Shown here: piece by piece, positions 1 to 10,727 of the stretch
Numbering within the stretch: the stretch's first letter is position 1
Layout of the letters: the number at the start of each line of letters is the position of its first letter
The notes under the pieces: model-generated
Told to the model about the DNA's origin: nothing
Seen by the model: only the letters and a program-made list of their open reading frames with translations
Database searches by the model: none
Position numbers and translations under genes: made by a program
DNA from: Forficula auricularia
Taxonomy: Eukaryota; Arthropoda; Insecta; Dermaptera; Forficulidae
DNA length: 64,000 bases
Assembly: GCA_024734495.1 (NCBI GenBank)
Contig: JALMQS010000264.1
Location: 744,001-808,000 of the forward strand
Direction of reading: 5' to 3'

Positions 1-798
1 GAGGATCTTTAAATTTTCAAATTATTATCTGATATATCAAATATTTTTATATTTTTTGTTTTGAAAAGTATATTAGTTCTCGAAATGAAATAAAATTGTT
101 GCATAGTTTCAAGGGGGAATTAAAATAAATGATTTTTCTGAAAAGGGTGCCGAAGAAGGTTTGAAGTCCCTGCCTATGGTATATCTTTAAGTTCAAACAG
201 GTCAAAGACAAGTTCAGACGATGTTGCGCAAACCTAAAAAAAAGTATATTAGTGATCAGAATTTAATTTATTTAGGTTATTTAAACCACAAATCAAGCAT
301 AAAAATCAGTGTGTTTATTTAAAAAATTTTAACTAATAGAAATTACAAAAATATATGTGAAATTACACATTTCAAATATCGATTTTTACCATTTGAAATA
401 GTAGAATTTAAAGTTAAGGTTGAGTATTTATTAAAGTCACTGGCAGTTTTTACCATTTGAAACTTTAAAAAATTTTCATCTTTTCTTGTAATTATTTCTC
501 TTCACATAGTATATATTACCATTTTTCAAGTGTTTTTACATTTTACTTACTAATATTTCACAATTTGCGTTCGGAGTTAATATTTAAAATGGTAAAAAGT
601 AAACAAAATCTGAGCATAAATTGACATATATTTTTTTCCGTGTAGTGATTTTTGCAATTTTTCATAAGTTTAAAGTTCGATGCACGAGCGGAAGATGTTA
701 ACCGATCTTAATTTTTTTATGCCGTTTTTCTTCTTATTACAATAGGCACTAAGGCGTTTTCGAAAAAAAAATTTGAGTTTTTTCGACCCACCCTAATG
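1..798. other. Unassigned AT-rich sequence
   Basis: No gene is visible. The words TTTTTACCATTTGAAA at about 383-398 and 447-462, with related or inverted forms near 516 and 585, suggest a decayed repeat whose ends cannot be placed. Confidence 0.5.
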
Positions 799-835
799 CG
801 CAGCATCCACAGCATCCATGGACTGCACGCCACTG
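799..835. mobile_element. hAT-like right terminus (solo)
   Basis: The segment ending GCACGCCACTG closely matches the right end of the element at 18489-18736 (CCATGGACCGTACGCCACTG). The CAGTGGCG-type terminus, read on the minus strand, is typical of hAT transposons. No matching left end is visible upstream, so this is probably a decayed or solo end. Confidence 0.45.
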
Positions 836-1510
836 ATATTTATATCCTTTATTCTCTCTAATTATATGTGGTTATATATCTATTTTATGTTGATGACTTT
901 TGAATATGAAATACCAAATGAATGCAGCATCGATATTAACAAAACAAAATGTTGTTCTAGAGAAGCATAAATACATTCAATGCATGTTGTAGATATAGAT
1001 TAGCAATTTCATGCATGTTTTGCCATTCAATTTAATTGAAAAAAGACTATCGAGTGGGGGGAGGGGCCCCCGATTCGGGGAGAGTGTTCCCGGAGACATG
1101 AGGACTCCTAAAATAATTGGTTTAATTGACTTACTTCTAATGACATTTTAACGATTTTTTTTTATTCAAAATATATTAAAGGTAATTAAAAGTTGGAAAA
1201 ATGAATGAAAAAAAAGTTCAAAAAGAAAGATCAAAGCTTTTTAGAAAAAAACTTTTAATTAATAAACGGTCTTTTACGGCGGATAGTTTATTATAATTAA
1301 ATACCTTTAAATCTGGATACACGAATATATTATATAAATTAGGGTGTGTCAAATAAATATGATCTTTTTCAGCTCTTATACTCCGAAAAGAGTTAATTTA
1401 TTAAATTAAAAAAAATACACCTCAAGAAAATTCTGTATATTTACCTCATGACTCTCTACTTAAATAATTAAAAAGGTTCTAATTGAAAAACATTTTATTT
1501 TACTGAGAGA
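836..1510. other. Unassigned AT-rich sequence
   Basis: AT-rich with no convincing reading frame. A short G-rich patch lies at 1055-1110. Nothing else is recognised. Confidence 0.5.
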
Positions 1511-1753
1511 AGGGGCCGTCCATATGGTAAATTACTTCACACAAATTTAAAGATTTTCCTCCACTGTGTCACAATCTGTCACATTTTTAATGAGCCCCTC
1601 CTGATATTGTGACGTCACACTATTACTTTTATGCCCTATAATTTTTTAATTTTACTTTTGTGACATCACAATTTTTATGATCCCCAGGGCCCTCTGTCAC
1701 AAATCTGAGATGCCCCTCCCTCTTACTGTGTGACGTAATTTATGGACGGCCCT
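1511..1753. mobile_element. MITE with GGGCCGTCC terminal inverted repeats
   Basis: The left end AGGGGCCGTCCAT and the right end ATGGACGGCCCT are inverted. The inner bases (AAATTACTTCACAC and GTGTGACGTAATTT) continue the repeat for about 30 bp. The length (243 bp) and lack of coding capacity fit a non-autonomous DNA transposon. I could not identify a clean target duplication, so the superfamily is unassigned. Confidence 0.65.
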
Positions 1754-1763
1754 GAAGCAGAGT

Positions 1764-1812
1764 TGTTGATTCATAAGGAGAAATCAATGAGGTATTCTGC
1801 TTGATGCAAATA
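1764..1812 (+). repeat. Recurrent 50-bp module ending in GATGCAAATAAACATA
   Basis: The module reads roughly TTCATAAAGAGAAATC, then AATGAGGTTGTCATC, then TGCTTGATGCAAATAAACA, often followed by a TA-rich run. Other copies lie near 14372-14425, 17755-17800, 21266-21315, 28588-28630 (degenerate) and 30488-30540. A minus-strand copy of the last part is at 16643-16662. A fixed end followed by simple repeat resembles the 3' tail of a retroposed element, but I cannot assign a family. Confidence 0.5.
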
Positions 1813-1842
1813 AGTTTATAATCAATATATTCTTATAATAAT

Positions 1843-2202
1843 TCGCTTGTGCAACCACGCCGACCTGTTTTGTTTTAATTTTAAAACCCACTAAAGTGGG
1901 GTCGGGTTAGGCGAGCGGTTAGCGTACCAGCCTGCTAATCAAGTGGATCCGGGTTCAAATGCGACTCGAAGCAACCGGTTAAAAATCTAATCCCTACATA
2001 GAAAATATAATTTAATAACAGTATCGTAAATTGGCTGATGGCTAGAAAGGCCGAAAGGCCAAAAAAACCCCACTAATAGTTCATGACAAATAAAATTCAT
2101 TAAAATTCGGGATTTAAACACCTCTAATAGTTCATGACAAATAAAATTCAGTAGCCTGCTAGCTTAAGTAAGATGCCCGCCGAAGCCGGGCTTCTCAGCT
2201 GG
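1843..2202 (+). mobile_element. Helitron-like non-autonomous element, copy 1
   Basis: This copy begins TCGCTTGTGCAACCACGCC and ends in a GC hairpin (about 2172-2191) followed by CTGG, with T as the next base. A 5' TC, a 3' hairpin and a terminal CTRR before T are the Helitron signature. Copy 2 at 32860-33030 is shorter and cleaner. Here the element carries a SINE (1895-2067) and a short internal duplication of the TAGTTCATGACAAATAAAAT segment. Confidence 0.6.
1895..2067 (+). mobile_element. tRNA-derived SINE, family S1, copy 1
   Basis: The head carries a box A-like segment (about 1907-1924) and a box B (GGGTTCAAATGCG, 1951-1963), the split internal promoter of RNA polymerase III. The body ends in GGCTGATGGCTAGAAAGGCC and a short A-run. 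The second copy (56981-57129) shares the whole 3' region. AAACCCACTAA on the left and AAACCCCACTAA on the right look like an imperfect target duplication. The uninterrupted site is visible in the Helitron-like copy at 32860-33030. Confidence 0.8.
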
Positions 2203-2930
2203 TTATATATATAACTAGACATTATAGAATAATTAACCACAAATATGCCTTTTTAGTTTAGGTTCAGTTTATCTATAAAACTGAATTTCTGCGTAGTCCT
2301 CCTAGGTGAGGAATTAGATTATAGGGGGAGATGTTTGAATTTTGTTGAGAATATATATCTGCGCCTTCGCCAACGATGTATGTGTAATTATATTTGGGGT
2401 TTAGGCCTTTTAATTTTTAATTATGGATATTGCCGACTGTCTTGGGTATAGGATGCAATGTCAAATGTTTTACTCAGATGTGTAGTCTGGCGTAGGTGTT
2501 GTTTTCGCTAGATTTAAAACCCGCAACGTGTAGCGCGAATGTGCCGGGTTGAAGGGTTGCCCGGACGACAGGCATATTAGGGATCTCCAGCATTCGAGGT
2601 AGTATCGCTTGACTGTGCATCAGATACCCGAGAGATAGTTCATACCCTCTATCTGAGTGAGTGTGTGTGATTTCGATATTTGTTGAAAGACTATATTAGA
2701 AAAGTCTTTCATTTGGAAACCAATTATATGATCCTAGTCGGTTGAGAAACGGGTGAGATTCTTGGATAAGCAGCATGGCAGGGTTTCGATTAGGTACATG
2801 TTTGAATCGATAGGGTTTCTTTTTTTCAGCAGACATACTGTGGACCTTGAAACTTACGCTGTTTTTCAAACGATTTCTTTGTCCGAGACCAAATTTTCTA
2901 AGATTTGACCTTTTCAATTAGAAATATTTT
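2203..2930. other. GC-richer island of unknown origin
   Basis: This block is less AT-rich than its surroundings. It contains a minus-strand open frame of 73 codons at 2696-2917 that starts at TTG, not ATG. The peptide is basic and resembles nothing I recognise. It may be a decayed exon, a transposon untranslated region, or chance. Confidence 0.35.
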
Positions 2931-3340
2931 ATTTGTTTAAATAAAAAATATGTAAAATGTTAAGTATATTATTTTTAATCATTTTTTTTTTGCTTTGATA
3001 CTTGACTTCATTTTGACGAATTAATTAATTTTATACATTTGTAAAATTATATGGTATTCTCTCTCTATCCTTGTGTTTGTTTTTTTATATATTAAAAATG
3101 GAAAAATATACATACCTATTATTAAATTCAAATTCACTTTGATTCTATTTTTTTTCTTTTTCATTTTTATGTCTATTTATTGTCTACTCAAATATGATAT
3201 ATACAATATATTTTAATTATAGAAAAAAAAACATGAAAAATGATATTAAATCAAAGGTATATATAAATATAATTATAAAAATTATAAATATTTTAAGAAA
3301 ATACTACCATAATATCAAACCCTACCATCGTATCAACCCT
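2931..3340. other. Unassigned AT-rich sequence
   Basis: Very AT-rich. No gene, repeat end or RNA gene is recognised. Confidence 0.5.
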
Positions 3341-3452
3341 GGTTCGTCCCTCAAAATTTTTTCCCGTGACCCGACAAATTTGTTTATTGGGCGACCCTAT
3401 TTATATAAAATTGTTTCGCGAGACTGAACTACGAGCCAAAGGTTAAGAAACC
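3341..3452 (-). mobile_element. hAT-like terminal remnant
   Basis: Read on the minus strand, the segment starts GGTTTCTTAACCTTTGGCTC and continues through a GGGTCACGGG-type stretch. This is the common look of hAT termini (CAG-GGTTCTTAACC followed by a gggtcgcg block). Only one end is visible. Confidence 0.4.
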
Positions 3453-3483
3453 TCACGACTAGATCTCACTGTGTATAATCATT

Positions 3484-3536
3484 ATGGCAAGACGGAAAAT
3501 TGAATTCAACGAAAAGTTTTCATTAATTAATAACAG
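3484..3536 (+). other. Possible first exon with consensus splice donor
   Basis: An ATG opens 17 codons (MARRKIEFNEKFSLINN) that run into AACAG followed by GTGAGT, a strong splice donor. No downstream acceptor within the next few hundred bases gives a long open frame. It is a candidate only; a chance match is quite possible in 64 kb. Confidence 0.2.
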
Positions 3537-3670
3537 GTGAGTGTATCAAAAAACTGTATTTTTAAATTATTTTCTATTCCCTTTTTTATTAATTGTATTT
3601 TTTTAATTTTAAAGCCACTAATAGTTTGTTAAAAATATTATTATATATTATATTTAGGAAATTTAATTAA

Positions 3671-3763
3671 ATGGGGCTCTTTTTTATTGGAGATGGAGTG
3701 GTAGAAATCAATGGTGAATTGATGCAAAGGCCGCCGAAGGATAATGAAATCTACGAATTATAA
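3671..3763 (+). other. Coding-like micro-ORF (30 codons)
   Basis: The frame starts at ATG and ends at TAA, giving MGLFFIGDGVVEINGELMQR followed by PPKDNEIYEL. Its composition is less AT-biased and more protein-like than chance frames nearby. An in-frame stop sits immediately upstream, so it cannot simply be joined to the ATG segment at 3484. I do not recognise a family. Confidence 0.2.
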
Positions 3764-3876
3764 ATAAAATAATTTATTCTTTCTTATTCAGGGTTTAAAA
3801 AGGTCAACAAGGAAACCTCCATATACATTACTATTATTTTTAATTGCAATTAAGTTGATAATTTTGATAAAAAAAT

Positions 3877-4825
3877 AAAACCGACTTCAAAAAACTTAAA
3901 TGCAACAATTAAAATAAGAATAACTCAAAAATAAAATAAAATCCACTAAAAGGTATAAAATAATTATCTTATTTAGTTACAAATAAACGACGAAATATTA
4001 ACATGAAATTACTTTTTGAAGTCGGTGCCAAACAAACTATACTTATAAGCGAGCGTACCCGCCAAACGTACTAAGTAAGAACCCTCAAGTGCGATTCATA
4101 AAATGTATATGTTTGGCACCGACTTCAAAAAGTAATTTCATGTTAATATTTCGTCGTTTAGTTGTAACTAAATAAGATAATTATTTTATACCTTTTAGTG
4201 GATTTTATTTTATTTTTTGAGTTATTATTATTTTATTTGTTGCAGTTTTTTGAAGTCGGTTTTATTTTTTTTTATAAAAATTATTTTTATTTTCTCTTTT
4301 TAGTGATGTTATTAATAGTGACTTAATATAATACCTAGCATTCATCTAGTAAGAGAAAGCGTCAGGTGAATGAATCAGAAAATGATAATAAAATTCAATT
4401 CATAAATATAGAAATTCTCTCAAAACATTTGCGGGTTTTAAATAAATGTTTTAAGATTTTTTTATAAAAGATTTTATTTATCATAATTTCGATTATTTGC
4501 TCATAAGAATTGGAGATTTACGTTATTTCGTCGTTGATCGTATCATCAGAACTTGACCAAATTAATATGGCACCTTCCCTAAGATACCGCCTTTCCAATA
4601 AAAAAAGAATAATAGAAATCGGTTCATACACAAAGAAGTTAGGCCTGAACAAACCTAACAAAAAAACCAACCAATGAAAAAAACGAGACCAACCGAAAGC
4701 AAGACTGAACCCAATGCAAAAAAAATCTTCAAAATCGGTTCACAATTGGCGGAGATATGAGGTAACATAGACACAAAAAAAATTCAGTCGAATAGAGAAC
4801 CTCCTCCTTTTTTGAAGTCGGTTAA
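3877..4825 (+). mobile_element. Palindromic CCGACTTC element, family F, copy 1
   Basis: Both ends are inverted: AACCGACTTCAAAAAA on the left and TTTTTTGAAGTCGGTT on the right. The first 390 bp (3877-4265) is itself a long palindrome centred near 4070, with arms containing ACGACGAAATATTAACATG and GAAGTCGGTGCCAAAC. The remaining 550 bp is unique and ends at GAAGTCGGTTAAAAA. Other copies are at 38128-38708, 55804-56750 (opposite orientation) and a fragment at 15480-15605. No transposase is seen, so it is non-autonomous. Confidence 0.75.
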
Positions 4826-4878
4826 AAACTTTGTGAAAAAAGTTTATTTGATGAAGGGGCAGGTAGATTATTTATAAC

Positions 4879-5229
4879 TGAGGACTTAATGGAAGGCTAT
4901 CCATAAAAATATTTTTTCCAAAATGAATGGTTTTCTCTTGACAACTTTTGAACCGACGTTTCGTAAGATCTTCCCTTCTTCTTCAGGGTTCGAAGGGTCA
5001 ATGAAGGAGGCATGTAATATTTTTCCTTCTTGTTTTCTTTTTTAAGCCAACCAAAAGGAGACAAGTATTTTAAATATTACACATCTCCTTCATTGACAGT
5101 GTGAACCCTGATGAAGAGAGCAATGTCCTCCGAAACGTCAATTTAAAAGCTGTAAAGAGAAAATCTTCTAATAAATACTCTTTTATTGTAGATAATATTG
5201 TTATTTATTCCTTCCATTAAATCCTTAGC
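4879..5229. mobile_element. Palindromic element E1 with paired hammerhead-like motifs
   Basis: The left end CTGAGGACTTAATGGAAGG mirrors the right end CCTTCCATTAAATCCTTAG. Inside, a minus-strand motif (4950-4992) and a plus-strand motif (5103-5140) each show CTGANGA, a short stem-loop, and CGAAACGTC. In the left motif the bases before CTGA (TCGAACC) pair with those after GTC (GGTTC), as stem I of a hammerhead would. The right motif has lost this pairing. Confidence 0.6.
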
Positions 5230-5399
5230 TAAAATACGAGTAAATTCAATTTTATTTAATTTTGACTATTGGAAAATAAAAATCAATCATTTTATCTGAA
5301 TTTAAAATTAAAATTATTTATTGTAAAGAAATGAGTATCTATTTGAGAAAGAAAGATTGAATTTTTCTCAAAATCAACTTAAGACATAAAATCAATTAA
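5230..5399. other. Short AT-rich spacer
   Basis: No feature is seen. Confidence 0.5.
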
Positions 5400-5598
5400 T
5401 TTTACGAACATGAATTTAGTTCATTTATCATAGATTTTAATAGATATGTTTATATTGTATGTAGAAGGGTCTTGTCCCCTCGGGAGTCGAACCCAAGCAC
5501 TAGTACGCTTTCGGGGCAACTAGTCAGACCCTTGAGACCATCACCTCCAAACATGCAATATAAACATACCTATTAAAATTTTTGAAATGTTCGTAAAA
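5400..5598 (-). repeat. Fold-back element with tRNA-like loop, family S3, copy 1
   Basis: TTTACGAACAT with ATATGTTTATATTG on the left is mirrored by CAATATAAACATA with ATGTTCGTAAA on the right. The loop (about 5466-5540), read on the minus strand, contains a box B-like T-arm (GGGTTCGACTCCCGAGGGGA). Related tRNA-like loops lie at 15683-15790 and 42775-42835. It may be a SINE head captured in a hairpin. Confidence 0.5.
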
Positions 5599-5788
5599 AT
5601 AATATTTATGTATCGGTTTAGCTAAAACAAAAAATTACCGAGCAATGTTCGGTCTGCCAGGTACTAATAATAATTTTTAAAAGAGAATGAATAAAATCCA
5701 TTTGCTTCTTTCAAGTAATTTTTTATTTCCGGCCCTATCAGCTTGTACAAATCAACAGAAAAAGCTTGACTATACACATATATATAGT
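5599..5788. other. Unassigned spacer
   Basis: Holds ATTACCGAGCAATGTTCGGT near 5635, a word related to segments at about 41943 and 46840. Otherwise nothing. Confidence 0.4.
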
Positions 5789-5790
5789 AT

Positions 5791-6035
5791 GTTGCAGTAA
5801 AAACCAGATTTTAGTATGAACAGGTTCTTACTAGATAAAACGCGTTTCACTGAATACCTTTGTGGCAACTAGAGTTTACTGATGTTGGTTGAGTTTAGTT
5901 CAAAGGTCTAGAATCTTCATTTATGACCTTCCACCCCATTTTGGGTGTTTATTTTCAAAAAATTTTAAACGAAAATGTCAAAAATTAGAAGCAAAGTTGT
6001 AGAGGATGTAATTTTTGACATTTTGACTGATGATG
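5791..6035 (+). mobile_element. Palindromic MITE family A, copy 1 (incomplete)
   Basis: The left arm TGTTGCAGTAAAAACCAG through the module GGTTGAGTTTAGTTCAAAGG is present, then the centre, then only the start of the mirrored arm. TA precedes the element. The right end is missing, so this is a broken copy of the element seen whole at 34773-35187. Confidence 0.7.
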
Positions 6036-6113
6036 AAAATCAAACCTTCGGAACTATTATTATTATAAAATTATATACACCTACATGTTTATGATCGTAT
6101 TTGGTATATGTGT

Positions 6114-6981
6114 TGTTGCAGTAAAAACCCGTTTTTAGTAGGAACGGGTTCTTACTAGTTAAAACCCGTTTCATTAAATACCTTTGTGGCAACTAGAGTT
6201 TACTGATGCTGGTTGAGTTTGTTTATTTTCAAAAATTTTTAAACGATAATGTCAAAAATTACATCCTCTATAACTAATTTTTGACATTTTCGTTTAAAAA
6301 TTTTGAAAATAAACACCCAAAATGAGGCGGAATGTCAAAAATGAAGATTCTAGACCTTTGAATCAAACTCAACCAACATCAGTAAACAAACTTTAGTTGA
6401 CACAAAGGTATTCAATGAAACGTGTTTTAACTACACTGACCGGCAAAAAAAACGCAACACCTAATTTTTATTTTTTATTTTTAAATGTTTTACTTTTATA
6501 ACATTAATTTTTTAACACAGTTAAAACATTTATATCATTTTTAAAGTCATTTTATATAACTTTAAACACTTTTAATCTATATTATTAATAATTTAATTAC
6601 AAATAGCTAACATTGTTTCAAAATATCAAATTTTGTTTAATCAGATTAATCAAAACAGTTTTTCTTGAAAATTAAATTTTGTGATTTCAGTTGGGAAAAA
6701 TCATTAAAAGATGAGCCGCTTGGTGATTATTTGTTGATAATTAAGTGTGACAATTTACAATTATATCAGAACTTTTTCGAAAAAATAAATCAAATAAACT
6801 TTAAAGTGACTTTAATTAAAATTTTTATATTTAAAATTATCCTAGCAATTATATTAATGATTTTTATTTGTTCAAAGATAAATATTATAAAATTAAAAAT
6901 AAAAAAATAAGGTGTTGCGTTTTTTGTGTTTCAGTGTAGTAAGAACCCGTTCTTACTAAGAATCGGGGTTTTAATGCAACA
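6114..6981. mobile_element. Palindromic MITE family A, copy 2 (interrupted)
   Basis: The two arms mirror one another from TGTTGCAGTAAAAAC to the closing TTTTAATGCAACA, followed by TA. A 503-bp mariner-like element (6434-6936) sits in the right arm. Removing it and one TA restores the arm sequence TTTTAACTAGTAAGAAC seen in the left arm. Confidence 0.8.
6434..6936. mobile_element. Tc1/mariner-like non-autonomous element
   Basis: The left end CACTGACCGGCAAAAAAAAC continues as GCAACACC. The right end reads GGTGTTGCGTTTTTTGTG and closes CAGTG, an inverted match of about 26 bp. TA (6432-6433 and 6937-6938) flanks both sides as expected for this superfamily. An 81-codon open frame inside (6665-6910) is low-complexity and is not a transposase. 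Confidence 0.85.
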
Positions 6982-6983
6982 TA

Positions 6984-7946
6984 TATACAATTTCACAGTA
7001 AAGGATAAAAAATAAATAAAAAAAAAATCTCTGGCTCGACAACCCTTCATGGGTCTTGGCCTACTGAATTGGTTGCTGTCCTAATTGGAAACAGTACCGT
7101 AACAGTACCGTAACAGTAAAGGATAACCATATTATTAACATTCAATTTTTAACGCACCATTGAAATTTAATTTTTAACGCCATTTAACTTTCATACTAAT
7201 AATAATATTTGTATGTAGTGAAGAATGTTAGTCCACATTTGTTAAAATAAATTGGAATTGAAAATAATTTCAATTTCAATTGTAGCATTTTATTCCAGTT
7301 GGTTTTCTTTAGGTAAGGTATCTCCTCCCTTAACATGTTTATCTTAACTTTTTGTTTTCCTTGTACTGAAAGGTCTCTGAACTTCTATCTACCATTCTAT
7401 CTATCTGAAGGTAAGTGCGCGTACGCATTGGGTCTGGGGGAGATCCGAGAACCCACCCCCGCACCCCTGGAGGGTAAAACCTGGTGAACCCAGAGGTGGA
7501 TAGATACTGGAAAATAAACACACAAGACTTCACGTGTAATTTCAAATAATATCAAATTGAATCCGTCTCTGCTTGACATTCAATGTTATTTGGTTTAATT
7601 TAATTCCATTCATTTCATCAGTGAAATGAATTCTCGAGTGAATATATTATACCTATATATAGCAAACATCAAAATACAAAAAGTTAAATTTCATGTTTTC
7701 GGTAAAATGACAATTTTTATAATAACATAGGAATATAATCAAAAATAAATTGATAAATAAAAACGACAGCAAGTGAAAAAGTTAATTAATTAAATATGTA
7801 AAATTTATAGGTATAGACGAGAATTAAATTTTAGGGGGGGGGGGCTCTCAAAGAAAAAAAAGGATGAACAAAATGTTTTAAATTGTTATTAAAATATAAC
7901 CACAAAGTGAACTGAATAACTTTAATAAATGTATAGCTATATATAT
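6984..7946. other. Unassigned sequence with a GC-richer core
   Basis: Mostly AT-rich. A less AT-rich block at 7340-7560 contains CTGAAGGTAAGTGCGCG, which looks like a splice donor context. The overlapping short frames there carry no recognisable domain. A poly-G run of nine lies near 7836-7844. Confidence 0.35.
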
Positions 7947-8142
7947 GTAGTAGTAAAACCAGATTTTGGTAAGAACGGGTTCTTACTAGATAAAACGCGT
8001 TTCACTGAATACCTTTGTGGCAACTAGAATTCACTGATGTTGGTTGAGTTTGGTCCAAAGGTCTAGAATCTTCATTTTATACCTTATCAAAAAAATTTTA
8101 TACGAAAATATCAAAAATAATATCTTCATTAGAAGTAATGTT

Positions 8143-8604
8143 AAAGAGCACATAAATAAAAAAAGAAATAAATTAAATTTAAAATACAAAAAGATGTATT
8201 GGCTTCTTGGGAAAAATTCTCAATTGGCATTAAAATCTAAGGTACTGCTATACAAATCAATTCTTAAGCCAATTTGGACATATTCTTGTCAAATCTGGGG
8301 AATTGCCAGTGAGTCAAACATTAGTATAATACAGAGGACTCAATCCAAAATACTAAGAAATATCGTCAACGCTCCATGATATGTCACCAATGCTAGCATA
8401 CACAACGACCTTATCGTTCCATCGGTCAGAAAAGTCATCCTTGATCAGTATAAAAAACATACCAAAAAATTGGAAGATCATTCGAATTCATCAGCCATCA
8501 GTCTTTTGGACAACAGTTTAACTCTAAGGAGACTTAAAAAATACCACATTTTGGACATGGAAGAACGTTCTGCCACATACAGCTGGACTAATAAATTTAA
8601 TTGA
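8143..8604 (+). pseudogene. Reverse transcriptase C-terminus, Jockey-clade ORF2 remnant
   Basis: The frame is open from the first base of the insert. It encodes KMYWLLGKNSQLALKSKVLL, then YKSILKPIWTYSCQIWG, then SNISIIQRTQSKILRNIVNA, the region downstream of the reverse transcriptase palm in Jockey-like elements. A TGA at 8377-8379 stands where the family has Trp in a NAPWY-type motif. Reading through it, YVTNASIHNDL continues in the same frame to a natural-looking stop at 8602-8604, near LRRLKKYHILDM, the usual C-terminal region. About 153 codons remain of a protein normally near 900 residues. The endonuclease and catalytic domains are absent, so the copy is dead. Confidence 0.85.
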
Positions 8605-8752
8605 GGGATCCTTTACTGGAAGAATAACTTCTCAAGTGTGTGAATGGGATATAATTGTGTTGCTTGAATGTATAAATTTTATAAATTTTACTTATAGTCA
8701 AAATTTTATTGACTGATTGTAAAAATTTTCTTCAAATAAATAAAAAAAAAAA
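8143..8752 (+). mobile_element. 5'-truncated non-LTR retrotransposon (Jockey-like)
   Basis: A 610-bp insert flanked by a 10-bp direct repeat AAGTAATGTT (8133-8142 and 8753-8762) and ending in an A-rich tail (8741-8752). This is the classic product of target-primed reverse transcription with 5' truncation. It landed in the centre of the family A MITE, so it is younger than that MITE. The coding part is described at 8143-8604. Confidence 0.92.
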
Positions 8753-8915
8753 AAGTAATGTTGTAGAGGATGTAATTTTTGATATTTTTGTTTAAAAATT
8801 TTTGAAAATAAACACCTAAAATGAGGCAGAAGGTCTCTAGTTGCAACAAAGGTATTCAGTGAAACGCGTTTTAACAAGTAGGAACACGTTCTTACTAAAA
8901 AACGGGTTTTTACTT

Positions 8916-8920
<5 letters not shown>

Positions 8921-8991
<71 letters not shown>
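8921..8991. repeat. (TA)n microsatellite
   Basis: About 35 uninterrupted TA units directly follow the right end of a TA-targeting MITE. The open frame read across it (8698-9096, minus) is an artefact. Confidence 0.95.
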
Positions 8992-8995
<4 letters not shown>

Positions 8996-10727
8996 TTAAA
9001 TAACAGTAAAAATGTGAACAAAAAATTGATATATTTTAGAATTTTTTTGAAAGAAAAGCCTTTATTAGAAAAAAGCAAGCAGAAGATATGGCGCATAGGT
9101 AGGGGGACTCAGCCCAAAGGTCACTGGGCCACCGAGCCCCCCCTAGGTCTGGGCGCCTAAGCGTACACTACGTTTAGAATTTTAAAAAGTTTTATTTAAA
9201 ATCATTAAATTCCATGTTCTTTATTGATTATAAATTTCATAAAAAATAAATCGTAATAATAATAAAGAGAATGTATAGTAATATTTAATATTTTAAAACA
9301 AATTTTATAATGAAATTTTTGCTTTTGTTTTTTAATTTGTGCGATTTGTTTCTGGAATTAGAATCCATTTTATTTATTTATTTTTTTATTCAAGTTGAAA
9401 TTGAGTGAATTTGTTGTTTTTTCAAATTTATCAATAAAACCACTCTCTTCCTCTAAATCTATTTATCTTCAATATTTCCCAGCCTCTCACACTTGTATAA
9501 ATATATAATATTGAATAAACAAATACAAGTTTGAATCGAATACCGAGCAGATAGATTACTTCACATCTTCGAATATAGTTGAGATATCAAATCCTTTCTT
9601 ATTTATTGTTGATTGAATTTGTGCAATATTTCTCAAAATTTTATGTTCACTAATTTGAAAATCATCATGAATAGAATGATAGAAAAATATTTTATATTTT
9701 GGACCTCAAAAATAGCATGAAGTTAATAAAAATAATAATTTCGATAACATTTTAATATGATTTTTAATTTCGGGCAAAATAATCTACATTCCCAGACAGA
9801 CATTGTATCGACTCTAATGTATTGCCATTTTACGTTTGAACGAAACTATGAAAATCGATTTTTTTTATAGAGCAGTTATATACAATAATAATATTATTAA
9901 TATTTTGTTTTAGTTTAGTTTCTTAAAAAAGATGATTTTAAAAATAAAATGAAAAACAAATAAATAATATTTTAATTTGATTAATTGTAATATTACTTTA
10001 TTTAATTTTTATGTTAGTTATTAAAGTGAGCTAAGTGATAGTCGTATGATGTGCACAGCATATGTCAAAATATTATAAGTTATGAGTAGAATGAACAATA
10101 TGGGAAGTATTCTCAATAGTCTTAAATATTATTTCTTTTTTAATTACTAATCGGACCACTTAGGATTCGAAGATGGCAGCACCTTCCGGCAACGCCTGTA
10201 TTTAGATAACCTACACAGATGACTAGCACTGAAGTTGCATTCTCCAGGCTAGACAATGTGAAGGAATATTTTAAAATTTTAAAGAGAAAATTCTATGGAG
10301 TTGTATACTTCTTTGGTTCATCATTAACTTTTCTTTCAAACTTATTCCATCTCTAGTATACCTATACTTTCTCTTATGATATTATGGGTATCTCTTTAAG
10401 GCCCAGAGTTTTTTTTTTATTTTTGGCCCTCTGAATTCAATAAAACAATTTTCAAATATAAGTGGTAGGAATAACACAAGAATAATAAATGTCAAAGAAC
10501 TCAAAATTATTTATTGGCTCGAAATAACACAGCAAAATTTTGGTTCAAATTGGTCTAAGGCAACTTTTTTTCTTTACTTTTAATTTTATTAATATAAGTA
10601 TAAATAATGATATCCCTCGTATTGGATTATTTCAAATTTGGTCTGCTTATCAAGAATCTAATGTGTGTCATATCTGACAGGTATAAAATTTATTTGATTA
10701 CACTAGCCAATACACATTTTAATGTCT
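8992..10727. other. Unassigned AT-rich sequence
   Basis: No gene is seen. A GC-rich patch at 9095-9175 (CACTGGGCCACCGAGCCCC) and a GC-richer patch at 10150-10260 are unexplained. The segment near 9795-9850 (CAGACAGACATTGTATCG and CCATTTTACGTTTGAACG) is related to 35230-35290. Confidence 0.4.

Larger units (their letters stand above)
7949..8920. mobile_element. Palindromic MITE family A, copy 3 (split by LINE tail)
   Basis: The left arm (7949-8142) carries GTAAGAACGGGTTCTTAC and GGTTGAGTTTGGTCCAAAGG. The right arm (8753-8920) carries the mirrored AAACGCGTTTTAAC and TTCTTACTAAAAAACGGG. The insert between the arms is the 5'-truncated non-LTR element at 8143-8752. The right edge runs into a TA microsatellite. 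Confidence 0.8.

Noticed and set aside
2696..2917. 73-codon minus frame as a histone-like or chromatin protein
   Set aside because: The KKPYRFK stretch is only superficially similar, there is no ATG start, and no other conserved residues are seen.
3484..3763. Two-exon gene joining the ATG segment at 3484 to the micro-ORF at 3671
   Set aside because: Using the visible acceptor TTTAG at 3654-3658 gives an immediate in-frame stop; other acceptors also hit stops. Kept only as separate weak candidates.
6665..6910. Small membrane protein gene in the mariner-like element
   Set aside because: The hydrophobic tail is what AT-rich DNA encodes by chance, and the frame ends at the terminal inverted repeat.
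8698..9096. 132-codon minus-strand frame with a YIYIYI tract
   Set aside because: It spans a (TA)n microsatellite; no domain on either side.
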